Positions 18,510-28,030 of a stretch of DNA of 64,000 nucleotides are shown in pieces (within the stretch, counting starts at the first letter, position 1; each line of letters begins with the position of its first letter). Position numbers and translations under genes: made by a program. Origin of the DNA: Tranzscheliella williamsii (Eukaryota; Basidiomycota; Ustilaginomycetes; Ustilaginales; Ustilaginaceae); NCBI GenBank assembly GCA_023212725.1, contig JALBYF010000064.1:1-64000 (forward strand). Direction: 5' to 3'. Below the pieces are notes generated by a model. The model worked only from the letters and a program-made list of their open reading frames with translations, searched no databases and had not been told where the DNA came from.

Positions 18510-19144
18510 ATGAGCGCGTCCGGAGCGAGCAGCGTGGGGACGTCGCGGCGGCTGTCGAGCGGCGATACGGACGCGACCGAGACAGAGTGTGCAGGGGAGG
18601 ACCTGCTGGACGCTACGACGTTTGTGGCGCCGCTGCACGGCGGCGTGGCCAGCGGCCTGCCTGGGCCTGTGGTTGTCATTGAGGTACGTCCCCCCGCCTG
18701 TGCCGCGCTCTTGCCGATGCTGACGGTTGCTTCGCTTGCTTCGCTTGCTTCGCTTGCTTCGCTTGCTTCGCTTGCTTCGCGGTGCGACAGTACTGTTCGC
18801 GGTGCCGCTTCGCGCTGCGCGCAGGCTGGATACAGCAGGAGCTGCTCGTTACGTTTGCCGCCGACCATCGCGGCGCCGCTATCGGTTCCGTCCTCCTCAA
18901 CCCCCGCGCTGACCCCGCCGCCGCAGGCCGCTTCCGCGTCTGGTTCCACCACGGTCAAGCCACCCCCCCACCCCACCCCACCGACCCCGCCGCCGCGGCA
19001 CCGCTCCACCTGGTCTGGGACCGCAAGATCAACGGCGGCTTTCCGGAGCTGAAACACCTCAAACAGCTCCTCCGCGACCTCATCCAGCCCGCCCTCCACC
19101 TCGGCCACAGCGACAGCGCACCCAGACCACCACCGCCCACCTAG
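18510..19144 (+). CDS. Rdx-family (selenoprotein W-like) thioredoxin-fold protein
   Basis: Two exons, 18510-18683 and 18791-19144, with an intron 18684-18790 (GTACGT...CAG, 107 bp), giving 175 residues. Exon 2 opens with YCSRCRF, the CxxC redox motif (Cys60/Cys63) in the position of the Cys/Sec motif of SelW, SelT and SelH. It continues AGWIQQELLVTF, then GSVLLNP, then FRVWF and LVWDRKINGGFPELKHLKQL, the conserved Rdx pattern. Cys stands where animals use selenocysteine. The first 58 residues are a non-conserved Ser/Gly-rich leader. The biochemical role is unproven; a thiol-redox function is inferred. The intron carries a 9-bp minisatellite. The 3' end is 101 bp from the convergent TMEM135-like stop. 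Confidence 0.82.
18727..18780 (+). repeat. 9-bp minisatellite, six perfect copies, in an intron
   Basis: TTGCTTCGC repeated six times without error, inside the only intron of the Rdx-family gene. Read through in the exon 1 frame it encodes a Ser-Leu-Ala repeat, but the intron length is not a multiple of three, so retention would shift the frame. Confidence 0.9.
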
Positions 19145-19245
19145 CGGCACCCCACCCGGACTCCGATACGTATCCAGCTTGTACTGATTGCATGCGTGAT
19201 GAAGCTAGCCAACAGGAACGCCCGTGTGGGGGTTGAGCGGGGGGG

Positions 19246-21480
19246 TTAGGACTGGCTGCGGGCGTAGTTGCGGCCGGAGGGGGAGGTGCCGTGCGGGCGG
19301 GCGATCCAGCCGATGGCGGCGGTGATGCCGCGGAGGAGGTCGGGGCGGAAGCGCGCGGCGGTGACGACGGTGGCGACGGCGAGGCCAAACACGGCGCGCT
19401 CGGCGTGGAGGGCGGAGCGGTGGCCAAGGCTGAGCCAGCCGGGGCGGGTGCTTTCGGCGAGGGCAAAGAGCGCGCGCGGGGCCACGTAGAGCGCCATCTC
19501 GGCGCGCTTGCGCTTCTCCTCGATCAGGATGCTCAACCCGCACACCACGCTGCCCAGCCGCGGACCCAGCCCGGCATCCCAGTAGGAAAACGGAACGCCA
19601 GGCCACAGACGCGGCAGCAGCACGCTCCGCGCCAGGCAGATCGGGAACCAGTTGCCCACAATGTAGGTCGCCAGGAACGCCGCCGAGCGGGCCGAGCCCA
19701 GCAGCACCCGCAGTGCGTTGGCCACGGGCTCGGCCAAGAACGCCCGCGGCCGGAAGAGGAGCCGTGGCAGCAGATGGACGGGGAAGTAGATGGCCATGCT
19801 CATCCGCCAGCCGCGCAGCCAGCGCAGCAGTGCGTTTCGGTAGCAGCTCGCCCCGCCCACGCCGCAGTGGACCAGCTCGCACGGCATGCCGCCCATCTCG
19901 CCGCGTCCGCGCGGGCCCGCGGCGCCGTTGAGCACATATCCGGGCTCGCCTGTCTCGGGCAGCGGCTTCCCCTCGCGGCGCAGCTGCGCAGCGCGCGCGC
20001 GCGCCTCCTCGAGCATCTGCTTGGCCTCGGCCGCCGTGTTGGGCAGCCGCGTCGGGTCACCCCACTCGTACGGCTGGCCCAGCTCCTCGGCCAGACTGCC
20101 CAGCAGATGGACCCCAGCCGGCGTCATCTCGGTACTCTGGTACGCCCAGGTAAGCGGCTCGCCGTGCCGGATACACCGCAGCGCCAACAGCAGCCGCTCG
20201 TCCATAGTCGCCAGGTTGGTAATCCACTTGACGTACGATGGCGGCAGCCGCTCCGGATGGTAGAACCACGCCCACATGATCTGCGCGCACGAGACAATGA
20301 AGACCAGCGCGTCCGCCTGCCCCGCCAACGCCCCCCCGACGCGCCGCACCACCGACGGCGCCCGCGGCGGTCCACTGCCCGCCGCAGCGTGCGGTGCGCG
20401 CGCCGTCGAGACCACCGCTCGTACCAGCGTATCCATGCCGCGCACCAGCGCGAACAGCGTCAGATCAATCGTCGGGCTCGGCCTTCCCAACGGCTTGCTG
20501 CGCTTCTCAACCGGCACCGACTGCGGCTCGGGGGTACTTGTCTCGGCGGTGGGCTGCGGCGGCTTGGTAGCGGTGGGCGAGACGGGGTGAGCGGGCGAGC
20601 TACCGGGCGAGCCGGGGACGGTGAGGCTGGTGAGGCGCGAGAGAAAGTGGCCTGCCGGTGCGAGGCTGGCGATCTTGGGGGGGTCCTTGGCGCTGTTCCG
20701 GCCGAGGAAGCTCAGCGTGGGGGTGCGCAGTGACGCGGGGATCCAGCGCGGTGTGGTGTCGATGGCGAGGCTGCCGGGGGGTGTGCCGGCGGGGGGGTTG
20801 TCGACGGCGGCGGCGACGGCCTCGGACTGGTGCTGGAGGAGCATGAGCGCGAGCGCGGACGAGAGCGCCGAGGCGACAAACGTCGCTGTGATGCGCGCGG
20901 AGGCGAGTGCACGCGCGGTATGCTCGGCGCTGGTGCCGGTCGTGGCGGCGAGCTTGAGCGCATAGTACTTGGCGAGCGGCCACCAGAGGAGCGCCTCGGA
21001 GACGCGCCAGCCCGCGATCGCGCCGGCGCAGGCGAGCGCCATGCCGTGCGTGCCGAGCGCAGCGACGAGCGCCTGCACAATCGCGCGCACCAGCAACGGC
21101 GTCCGTCGCACACTGGGCAATACCAACCGCGCCGTCTCCACCATCGTCGCCCGCCGCTTCACCCCCCCGCCCTCGACCGCCACCCGCCGCTCCTCCAGCA
21201 GCCGCGCCTCACCCGCACGGATGCGCTTCAGCTCGCCGGAAACAAACCGCAGCAGCGCCTTGAGCACCGCAGGCAGCACGTCCATCACATAGCCCAGCAC
21301 ATACGCCTTGCCCACCGGCACCAGCAGCGCCTCGACCCGCGCGCGCCGCGACATCGCCCCGCCTCCCCACGCTCTCGCCACTGCCACTGCCATCGTACGC
21401 CCGACGCACCGCGGTATAGAATAGAAAGCCGGCGTCGTCCGCTGCCGATGCGAACTGTGTGGAAAGGTGGTTGGCGACAA
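19246..21480 (-). CDS. TMEM135-like integral membrane protein
   Basis: 744 codons, no intron. Two Ala/Leu-rich membrane-associated halves are joined by a Ser/Pro/Thr-rich loop (about residues 225-340). The second half has the TMEM135-type Cys-rich stretch PCELVHCGVGGASCYRN, then MAIYFPVHLLPRLLFRP. It ends with a Tim17-like part: SAAFLATYIVGNWFPICLAR, then CGLSILIEEKRKRAEMALY and APRALFALAES. TMEM135 relatives act in peroxisomes, lipid droplets and mitochondrial dynamics in animals; in fungi the role is open. The first 29 residues look weak, and Met30 (21393) is a good alternative start. The gene shows alternating G-rich and C-rich coding blocks. Confidence 0.65.
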   Translation of the reverse strand: MSPTTFPHSSHRQRTTPAFYSIPRCVGRTMAVAVARAWGGGAMSRRARVEALLVPVGKAYVLGYVMDVLPAVLKALLRFVSGELKRIRAGEARLLEERRVAVEGGGVKRRATMVETARLVLPSVRRTPLLVRAIVQALVAALGTHGMALACAGAIAGWRVSEALLWWPLAKYYALKLAATTGTSAEHTARALASARITATFVASALSSALALMLLQHQSEAVAAAVDNPPAGTPPGSLAIDTTPRWIPASLRTPTLSFLGRNSAKDPPKIASLAPAGHFLSRLTSLTVPGSPGSSPAHPVSPTATKPPQPTAETSTPEPQSVPVEKRSKPLGRPSPTIDLTLFALVRGMDTLVRAVVSTARAPHAAAGSGPPRAPSVVRRVGGALAGQADALVFIVSCAQIMWAWFYHPERLPPSYVKWITNLATMDERLLLALRCIRHGEPLTWAYQSTEMTPAGVHLLGSLAEELGQPYEWGDPTRLPNTAAEAKQMLEEARARAAQLRREGKPLPETGEPGYVLNGAAGPRGRGEMGGMPCELVHCGVGGASCYRNALLRWLRGWRMSMAIYFPVHLLPRLLFRPRAFLAEPVANALRVLLGSARSAAFLATYIVGNWFPICLARSVLLPRLWPGVPFSYWDAGLGPRLGSVVCGLSILIEEKRKRAEMALYVAPRALFALAESTRPGWLSLGHRSALHAERAVFGLAVATVVTAARFRPDLLRGITAAIGWIARPHGTSPSGRNYARSQS

Positions 21481-21772
21481 AGGCGCACGGTGGTGGTGGT
21501 TGGGATGATATGCGGCTATTGGAACGCCAGCGAAGCCGGCTGCACGTCAACGCTGCGTCTCGCCGCGAAACGCGCAGCCAATCGCGATTTATTGATGACA
21601 ATTCCTTCCCGGCCGCAAACGACCGCGGAGCAAACGACTGCTGTGGTAATGAGTGCGTTGATCCGCTCGCAGCCGCACAGACGGGCACGGACGCACGACT
21701 CGGGTGGGGGTGGATGGCTGCCAGAGACGGGCGAGGCGAGGGCGGATGAGGCTGCAGGACATGGGCGCGCGG

Positions 21773-24700
21773 CTAGGGGGTGGCGGGGGGGCAGCGGCGG
21801 AGGAGCGAGTCGTCCTCGTCTACGACTGCGAAGCGGTGGCGGCCGGTGGGGATGGCGATGCCGTTCGAGCGGCTCTTGCGCGGCCGCTTGGGTCCTTTGA
21901 GCAGCAGCGCGAGCCGTTTCTCGCACCCATGTCCCGCGCCGTCGGCGGGCGTGTCGGGCGGCCGCAGCGTGCAACGCAGGTCCGAGGGCGACCTGCGCTG
22001 CGCGCCTGCGAGCTCGCGGCTGAGCGTAAATCGACGTCGCAGCAGCATCGTCACCGTGGACGCCGAGCCGGCGTGCACCGCGCTCAGCCGTCCTAGCGAC
22101 GCAGCGCGCGGCGGCGTCCAGTCTGCAGACAGACACAGGCTTGCTGTCGCCCGAGAAGGAGGGCACGCCGCTTCCTCGCCGGCGGTGTGGAGCGGTAGTT
22201 TGACGGGTGACGACGCCCAGATGCCTTGGTCGAGTCCCAGCTGGGCGGCGCGAGCGCTCGCCTTCTGCGCCGAAGGCGGACTGCCATCCGCTTCTCGGCC
22301 GGCCGCCGCGCCGGTCCGCTTAGCCATGGTACGGCGCACAGCCGCCGACGTCCGGACCCTGCTCCGCATCGTGACGTATCCGGGAGACGACGTCGGTGTG
22401 GGGAAAAGTCCGTTCCCATGCCGGTTCTCGCTTTGATCCACCGCGGCGAGGGGAAAAGGTTCAGGTTCGGAGGCGGCAAGAGTGTCGTTGCTGTCCGAGC
22501 CTGCCAGCCCTGGACAGGCAACAGGCAGGCCAATGTCGAGCGACGAGGCGGCACCCATGCTCTCGCACGGCCGCAGTTCGCCAGAGGGGGCCTCTCCTAC
22601 CGCCGAGACGGTGGGAAGCTCGGTTGCCTCCTCGACAAGCGACAGCATCTGCGGCGGGTATTCGGCTTCGTACGCCGCCAGTGCTACCGCCTGCGCCTGC
22701 TTCTTGTGCTCCCACTCTTCCAGCAGATACTCGCGGCTGCCCGTGCTGGGTTTTGTGGCCCTGTCGGACGCCATGAGTTGTCGGCGCGCCTCCTCCATCC
22801 CTTTCGTCTCCTCTACCTGGTGGTCAGACTGGGTGCTGCTTGCGCGTCTGCTGCCGAACAACGTTGACGACGAGGCCATCTGAGCCAGCTGCCTGCGCTC
22901 GTAGCTAGCGTGCTGGTGGGAGTCGGTGGATTCGGTCTCGGATTCCTCGCAGATGGGCGCGAGCCTCTCCGGCCTCGCTGTCCCCGCCGTGTATGGCCCG
23001 ACATTCCGCCCCGTTCTGGCGGCTCCCGTTGCGTTTTTGTCCACCAGCGCCATGTCGGTCTCGAGCGCATCAAATTGGGGAGCTGCCGCAGCCATGCTGG
23101 TCTGTGCAGGGTCTTTGGTGTCAGCCCCATCGACAAAAGGGTGTCCCTGACCGTCGCCGTGCTGCAGCGGCACTTGGCCGTCCGCAGCACACACCAGCGT
23201 CCCAAAGTGCAGCCTGGTGGTCCAAGCCGGGCCAGAATGCAGTTCCGCCTCGGTGGCACTCTGCCGCGCAGACGTAAACTCGTCCGACGGCAGCTCCTCG
23301 ATTGTGTCGCTTGCTGCCTCGTCCACTATGCTGCAGAGGCACTCGTCCGGACGATGGTTTCGTGGATGCGGTGGCGATGGTGCGCTGCCGGCGGCACCGC
23401 GCTGCCGGATAGAAAAAGGCGACAGCGAGAGATCCATATCGAACGCCGACGAGGGGCAGGTACCCGAACTGTCCGCTGGTGACGCTTGCGAGCCTTGGAG
23501 CTGGTCGGCTGCGGCGGCGCTACTCGCAGCGCTTTTCCGCTGCGTGTGACGGGGCACGAGCCGCAGCTCGATACCAAAGGCGGACGCGAACGTCCTGCTC
23601 CTCACCTTTCGCACTTCCGTCCGCGCGATAGATGAAGGCGACGACGTCGACAGCGGGCGGGCGGCCGCCGAGCGAAAGCGGCTCGAGATGCTTGACAGCG
23701 ACAAGCTGCTGGAGGACGAAGTCGTCCGGCACAGTTGCTGCGCGTGTTTGTACAACGAGACCGGCGTGGAGCTGGCTGGCGCGTCCTGTCGCAGTGTGCG
23801 GGGCGAATCGGTGCGCATGTCGATCACGACGCTCCCTTCACAGGTGTCGAGCATATGCTCCTCCAGCGACATGTATCCCTCGGACGATCTGTCCTGTTTG
23901 GGACTGAGGGAGAAAGGCAGCGCTGACGATCCGGACGCTTGCTTGCGGCCGCTGCGCGTCACCATGTCCATCACCTCGCTGAACAGCTTTGTGAGATTTT
24001 GTGGTTCGCCGCTTCTGCCAACTAGGGAGCTCTCGGGTGAGGCCGTAGCACCCGCGTCGGAGTTTTGCCCTCCGCCGCTCCAGGGCGTATAGTGTGTGCT
24101 GCGGCGCTCCCCCGAGGAGTCGAGAACGGTACGCTGGCCGTGCTGGCTCGCATCAGCTTGTACACGAGGCAGTCCAGGCGTGTCGTCCATCGAACCGGTC
24201 GTCTTGCTCACGTCGCCGGAGGGGTCCTCGGGTAGTCTAGCCACGCATGACCCGTCCGTCTGTGTCCCGCTCAGCTCAACAATGGCCGTGTTCTCCAGGC
24301 TTTTCCGGGCGGCACAGTGAATTTCATCGGCGAGGCTGCGGCATTGCAATTGTGATTGTCGCCCGTTTGGAGCCGCCACCGGCGCATGGGCGGCGTCACT
24401 GGGGCGGGTACCGTCGGAGGCAGTGGAGGCAGCTTGGCATGCGGATGATCTGGGGCGGCACGGGAGGACTTCCAGCTTGGGCTTGGGGTTGAGGGCGAGG
24501 TTGAGGCCGCGGAGGACACTGTGTCTGGGCGCGAGGATGCGGTCGCCGCGCACCTTGGCTGCTCTCCAGTGGACGTCGGCAAACGGCACACTGCGCACCG
24601 AGGAGCAGCTTGGCCGGGCGTTTGGCGCCTGCGCCAAGCTTTCATAACCGTTCCGCGACGAGCCAAAGGTGTATGACTGGGACCGGCCGTGGCGGCTTCT

Positions 24701-26257
24701 AAGGCGCTCGTTGGTGTGGTCCGGGACGAGCACGCAAGAGGAGAGGGAGGGCGTGTCGCCAGCTGCGTCGCCTTGGTCGGAAGCGACTTCCTTGCCCTTC
24801 GGGTCGAGCAGACGGGCGGGAGGTGGAGCGTGCTGACGGACAGCGCAGGTGATCGCCAGCTCTTGGAGCGCCCAAAGAGGGGCAGGTAGGCAGAAAGCTA
24901 GAAAGAAGGCTAGCATCTTCATGCCTTGTATGCCTGCCTCGCCCGCATGACCGCCGAGCAGGTACGGTGCGGTGAGAACGGGCGGCAGCAAGGTGACGGT
25001 GATCGTGCTGAGCAGCCGAATGAAAGCTACGCGCCTGTCCTCTCTGCCGACAACAGCGCTGCCGCATCTCTGCAGGCCGGACGAGGCGTGCGAGTGCGTG
25101 TCTCGGAAGCGCTCAGATTGTGGCGCGGGCCCGGACGAGCGGCCGGTACCGAAGGTGGAAGCCGCGCGGTGGGCGAAAAGGAGCGTATCGGCAGGCATCT
25201 CGCAGACGGACGAATGGGTGCGGATGTCGTACGGGTTTGCTGAGCTCGCCACGGCAGAGCTGTACCCGAGCGAAGCGGTTGTTGCCGTAGTAACAGTGTT
25301 GACTGCGGGGGTGGCGGCGGCGGTGGCTCGTTCCGTGCTGCTTCTAGCTGGTGCGCAGCGGGCCGAAAGGAAGGACTCCTGTACGGGCTCGAATGGACGC
25401 GGCGCAAAATCACCGCTGTTAGCGCTGGCGCGACGCAGCGGGCGGCTGCCGCTTTTGGGACGTCCAAAGGTGTAGCTCGACCCGGCCAGGTTGGGCTGCT
25501 CCTTGATGGAGGGAGCTATGCCATGCGCAGCGAATGGTTGCGTACTAGAGCGATTGTGGTGCACGCTCGCGGCGGTGCTAGTGTTGGGATGGACGAGCTG
25601 GGCGGCACTGTCGTCGGTGACGGTATAGCACCTGATCAGGGCACGCCAGGTCAGGGATAAGACCAGTGTCGCCGCCACAGATAGACCGAGCTGTGAGGCA
25701 AAGAGAAGACGCGTGGCCAGCGATGGGGAAGAAGCGGCAAGAGCGGTGACGATAGCTGCGGCTATGGGCGAGGAGGCTGGGAGAGCGGCTAGGAGCCAAG
25801 ACGGTAGGTGAGACTGCCTTGTGAGGTGGAGCCAGCTGTCGATGGCGAGCGTGACGAGTAGGGCAGGGCGGAGGGTTAGGAGCAAGGCGTAGAAGAATAC
25901 TTTGAGAGGCGACGCCGAGTCGAGCAGGGATGACGGCGCGGGATGGTGGAGAAACAGGTAGGCGCCGAGGAGGCCACAGCTGAGACCGAGGAGTGCTGCA
26001 TCGAGCAGAGGCAGCATCAGCGAAACATAGCGACGCCACGAGATTCGAGACGAGGGCAAAAGGAGGTCAAGGGGCGGTGTATTGCGACGCAAAACATCCC
26101 TAGACACGGTGTAAGAAGCGAAGAGCAAGATGGAGGCAGAGGAGACGGCGATGGCGATGGCAGAGTCGGAGAAGGGTGACGACATGCTGCGGATGCTGGT
26201 GGCTCGGTCGTAAGGAAGAGCATGGGGGCGGGAACGGTGGTAGCAGGGGGCGGTCAC
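21773..26257 (-). CDS. Large multi-span membrane protein of unknown function
   Basis: 1494 codons, no intron; I do not recognise the family. Met25 (26185), which directly precedes the first membrane span, is probably the real start. Hydrophobic segments lie at about 32-51, 79-103, 118-139, 152-176 and 182-206. A 215-residue polar loop follows, then two more at about 424-445 and 452-475 (RLLSTITVTLLPPVLTAPYL; MKMLAFFLAFCLPAPLWAL), seven in all. The remaining 1000 residues are Ser/Ala-rich, low in hydrophobics and probably disordered and cytoplasmic. The word SYTFG occurs both in the loop and early in the tail (AGSSYTFGRPKSG; SQSYTFGSSRNG). Seven spans plus a long tail recall receptor-like proteins, but no GPCR motif was found. 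Its start region is divergent from EB1. Confidence 0.7.
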   Translation of the reverse strand: MTAPCYHRSRPHALPYDRATSIRSMSSPFSDSAIAIAVSSASILLFASYTVSRDVLRRNTPPLDLLLPSSRISWRRYVSLMLPLLDAALLGLSCGLLGAYLFLHHPAPSSLLDSASPLKVFFYALLLTLRPALLVTLAIDSWLHLTRQSHLPSWLLAALPASSPIAAAIVTALAASSPSLATRLLFASQLGLSVAATLVLSLTWRALIRCYTVTDDSAAQLVHPNTSTAASVHHNRSSTQPFAAHGIAPSIKEQPNLAGSSYTFGRPKSGSRPLRRASANSGDFAPRPFEPVQESFLSARCAPARSSTERATAAATPAVNTVTTATTASLGYSSAVASSANPYDIRTHSSVCEMPADTLLFAHRAASTFGTGRSSGPAPQSERFRDTHSHASSGLQRCGSAVVGREDRRVAFIRLLSTITVTLLPPVLTAPYLLGGHAGEAGIQGMKMLAFFLAFCLPAPLWALQELAITCAVRQHAPPPARLLDPKGKEVASDQGDAAGDTPSLSSCVLVPDHTNERLRSRHGRSQSYTFGSSRNGYESLAQAPNARPSCSSVRSVPFADVHWRAAKVRGDRILAPRHSVLRGLNLALNPKPKLEVLPCRPRSSACQAASTASDGTRPSDAAHAPVAAPNGRQSQLQCRSLADEIHCAARKSLENTAIVELSGTQTDGSCVARLPEDPSGDVSKTTGSMDDTPGLPRVQADASQHGQRTVLDSSGERRSTHYTPWSGGGQNSDAGATASPESSLVGRSGEPQNLTKLFSEVMDMVTRSGRKQASGSSALPFSLSPKQDRSSEGYMSLEEHMLDTCEGSVVIDMRTDSPRTLRQDAPASSTPVSLYKHAQQLCRTTSSSSSLSLSSISSRFRSAAARPLSTSSPSSIARTEVRKVRSRTFASAFGIELRLVPRHTQRKSAASSAAAADQLQGSQASPADSSGTCPSSAFDMDLSLSPFSIRQRGAAGSAPSPPHPRNHRPDECLCSIVDEAASDTIEELPSDEFTSARQSATEAELHSGPAWTTRLHFGTLVCAADGQVPLQHGDGQGHPFVDGADTKDPAQTSMAAAAPQFDALETDMALVDKNATGAARTGRNVGPYTAGTARPERLAPICEESETESTDSHQHASYERRQLAQMASSSTLFGSRRASSTQSDHQVEETKGMEEARRQLMASDRATKPSTGSREYLLEEWEHKKQAQAVALAAYEAEYPPQMLSLVEEATELPTVSAVGEAPSGELRPCESMGAASSLDIGLPVACPGLAGSDSNDTLAASEPEPFPLAAVDQSENRHGNGLFPTPTSSPGYVTMRSRVRTSAAVRRTMAKRTGAAAGREADGSPPSAQKASARAAQLGLDQGIWASSPVKLPLHTAGEEAACPPSRATASLCLSADWTPPRAASLGRLSAVHAGSASTVTMLLRRRFTLSRELAGAQRRSPSDLRCTLRPPDTPADGAGHGCEKRLALLLKGPKRPRKSRSNGIAIPTGRHRFAVVDEDDSLLRRCPPATP

Positions 26258-27087
26258 GGTGGTAGCAAGCGGCCAATGACGAGCGCGCTGAGCTAGCTAC
26301 GATCACAACTTCATCTGCAAGAGTAGCGACGGTGTTACTCTATTTTTGTCCGTAAGAATACGGGCAAAGTAGGTTGCGAAGCTCCTTCATTATCGGAGCA
26401 CAGGCCAGTCAGCAGGTGCCAGCAGCCACGCATGACTACAAAGATACGACGGGCAAGGAGCCAGAGTGATAGAGCGAGGCGTGGCAGTGGCACGCATGTC
26501 GACATATCCTTCTCCCATTCTATGCCAAATCGCAGAGTAACCACAGCCGCGACGGCTTGCTCTTTTGTGCAGATGGGCTCAGCGTGCGTGGCTGCCGGGT
26601 ATCCTTTACATGGCATCTGTGAGGCAAAGGATGTAGTGGTACTGCTTGTGAGGCAAAGGATCCAGCGGTAGTGCTTTAAGATCTGGCGGATCACCAGCTG
26701 ATCACCAAGCTGTGATCACCAAGCTGATCGCCAGAACTGAGCTTTTTCGTCGTGGTTCGCGATTGCCAGACTGAGCAGCAGCAAGCTACGCCGTCGCGGT
26801 CGCGTGTCGCGTGTCGCGCGAGTCGGGGGAGCAGCGATGTTAGATTGAAGGCAATATACAGCCGGCCGAGAGACAAAGCGGACTCGCACGCGAGACAATC
26901 ACAGCGAGACAAGCACAGGTGTTGATGTTGCGCACAGTTGGGAATTGCGCGGGTCGAGCTGGTTGAGGTTGGAAGCTGATGCGCGAGGATCTTCTTTGCG
27001 CTCGCCACCGTCACTGCGCTGTTTGGATTGCTAGCATCGCCGACCGAAGCCTCTTGATCTCCTGCTGGCAGTGCACGTGCAGGCACC
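26258..27087. promoter_or_regulatory. Divergent promoter, membrane protein / EB1
   Basis: 830 bp without a gene. The word TGTGAGGCAAAGGAT occurs at 26618 and 26647 (29-bp spacing), and GATCACCAAGCTG at 26700 and 26714 (14-bp spacing, each containing TGATCA). Such paired words could be regulator sites, but no binding protein is known to me. Confidence 0.45.
26618..26726 (+). repeat. Two sets of short direct repeats
   Basis: TGTGAGGCAAAGGAT at 26618-26632 and 26647-26661; GATCACCAAGCTG at 26700-26712 and 26714-26726, with a partial copy GATCACCAGCTG just before at 26689. Confidence 0.7.
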
Positions 27088-27924
27088 ATGGGCGAATCGC
27101 GGACCGAGTTGATCGGCTGGCTGAACGAGCTGCTCGGCTTTTCGTATACCAAGGTGGAGCAGTGCGGCTCGGGCGCAGCATATGCGCAGGTGATCGACTC
27201 GATCTACCTCAACGTGCCGCTGGTCAAGATCAAGTTCGATGCCAAGCATGACTACGAGTACATCAACAACTACAAGGTCCTCCAGGAGGCGTTCAAGCGC
27301 AACCGCATCGACAAGCCCATCCCCGTCGACCGTCTGATTCGGTGCAAGATGCAGGACAATCTCGAGTTTCTCCAGTGGCTCAAGAAGTTTTGGGATATGC
27401 AGTTTCCCGGCGAGCCGTACGATGCGGAGGGGCGTCGGATGGGCGCTGCTGCTGCGCCGCCACCGCTGCCGGGCAGCACCACCGTCGGTGCCGTGCGCAG
27501 CGCCGCGTCCGCACCGAGGCAGCCCGCCTCCGCCGCCACCCGTGCCAGCACATCGGCGCGCCAGCCCCCCGCCGCCGCCCCGACCCGCCGCACCGCTGCC
27601 ACCCCCGCGGCAAGAACCGCCTCCGCCCACACCGTACCCAACGAAACCATCCAGGCGCTCACCGCCCAGATGGACGAAATGAAGGTCTCGGTCGACTCGC
27701 TCGAAAAGGAACGCGACTTTTACTTTGCCAAGCTGCGCGACATTGAAATCCTCGTCCAGGAGCGCCTCACCATCCTCGCCGAAAACCCCGACGACGTCGG
27801 CGAACAGCAGGCCGCAGAGGCAGAGAGCCTCCGCCAGATCCAGGCCATCCTCTACAGCACCGAGGAAGGCTTCGAAGTCCCCGAGGCCAACGAGGCCGCT
27901 CATGACGAGCAAGAGATGTTCTGA
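27088..27924 (+). CDS. EB1-family microtubule plus-end tracking protein
   Basis: 278 residues, no intron, normal length for EB1/Bim1/Mal3. The calponin-homology domain spans about residues 5-112: ELIGWLNELLGFSYTKVEQC, then GSGAAYAQVIDSIY, KIKFDAKHDYEYINNYKVLQ, IPVDRLIRCKMQDNLEFLQW and LKKFWD. A Pro/Ala/Arg-rich linker follows (about 125-185). Then comes the dimeric EB homology coiled coil with its four-helix end (KERDFYFAKLRDIEILVQER). The protein tracks growing microtubule ends and recruits partners through the EB homology domain. The last residues are acidic and end EQEMF, reminiscent of the EEY/F tails that CAP-Gly domains bind, but not identical. The 3' end is 106 bp from the convergent homeodomain gene. 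Confidence 0.94.
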   Translation: MGESRTELIGWLNELLGFSYTKVEQCGSGAAYAQVIDSIYLNVPLVKIKFDAKHDYEYINNYKVLQEAFKRNRIDKPIPVDRLIRCKMQDNLEFLQWLKKFWDMQFPGEPYDAEGRRMGAAAAPPPLPGSTTVGAVRSAASAPRQPASAATRASTSARQPPAAAPTRRTAATPAARTASAHTVPNETIQALTAQMDEMKVSVDSLEKERDFYFAKLRDIEILVQERLTILAENPDDVGEQQAAEAESLRQIQAILYSTEEGFEVPEANEAAHDEQEMF

Positions 27925-28030
27925 TCGCCCCATCTCCCTCCTCGCACACGATTACGAACTCAATTGCCAACATGGTCATGGTCTCGCATGCACGTACGGC
28001 TGTGTTTTGGATGAAACGAACGGTGGCCGG

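Noticed and set aside
19291..20733. 480-codon + frame
   Set aside because: Antisense shadow of the TMEM135-like gene, with His/Arg/Gln-rich composition typical of such shadows.
20830..21900. 356-codon + frame across the TMEM135-like start
   Set aside because: Antisense shadow running into the gap; no family motif.
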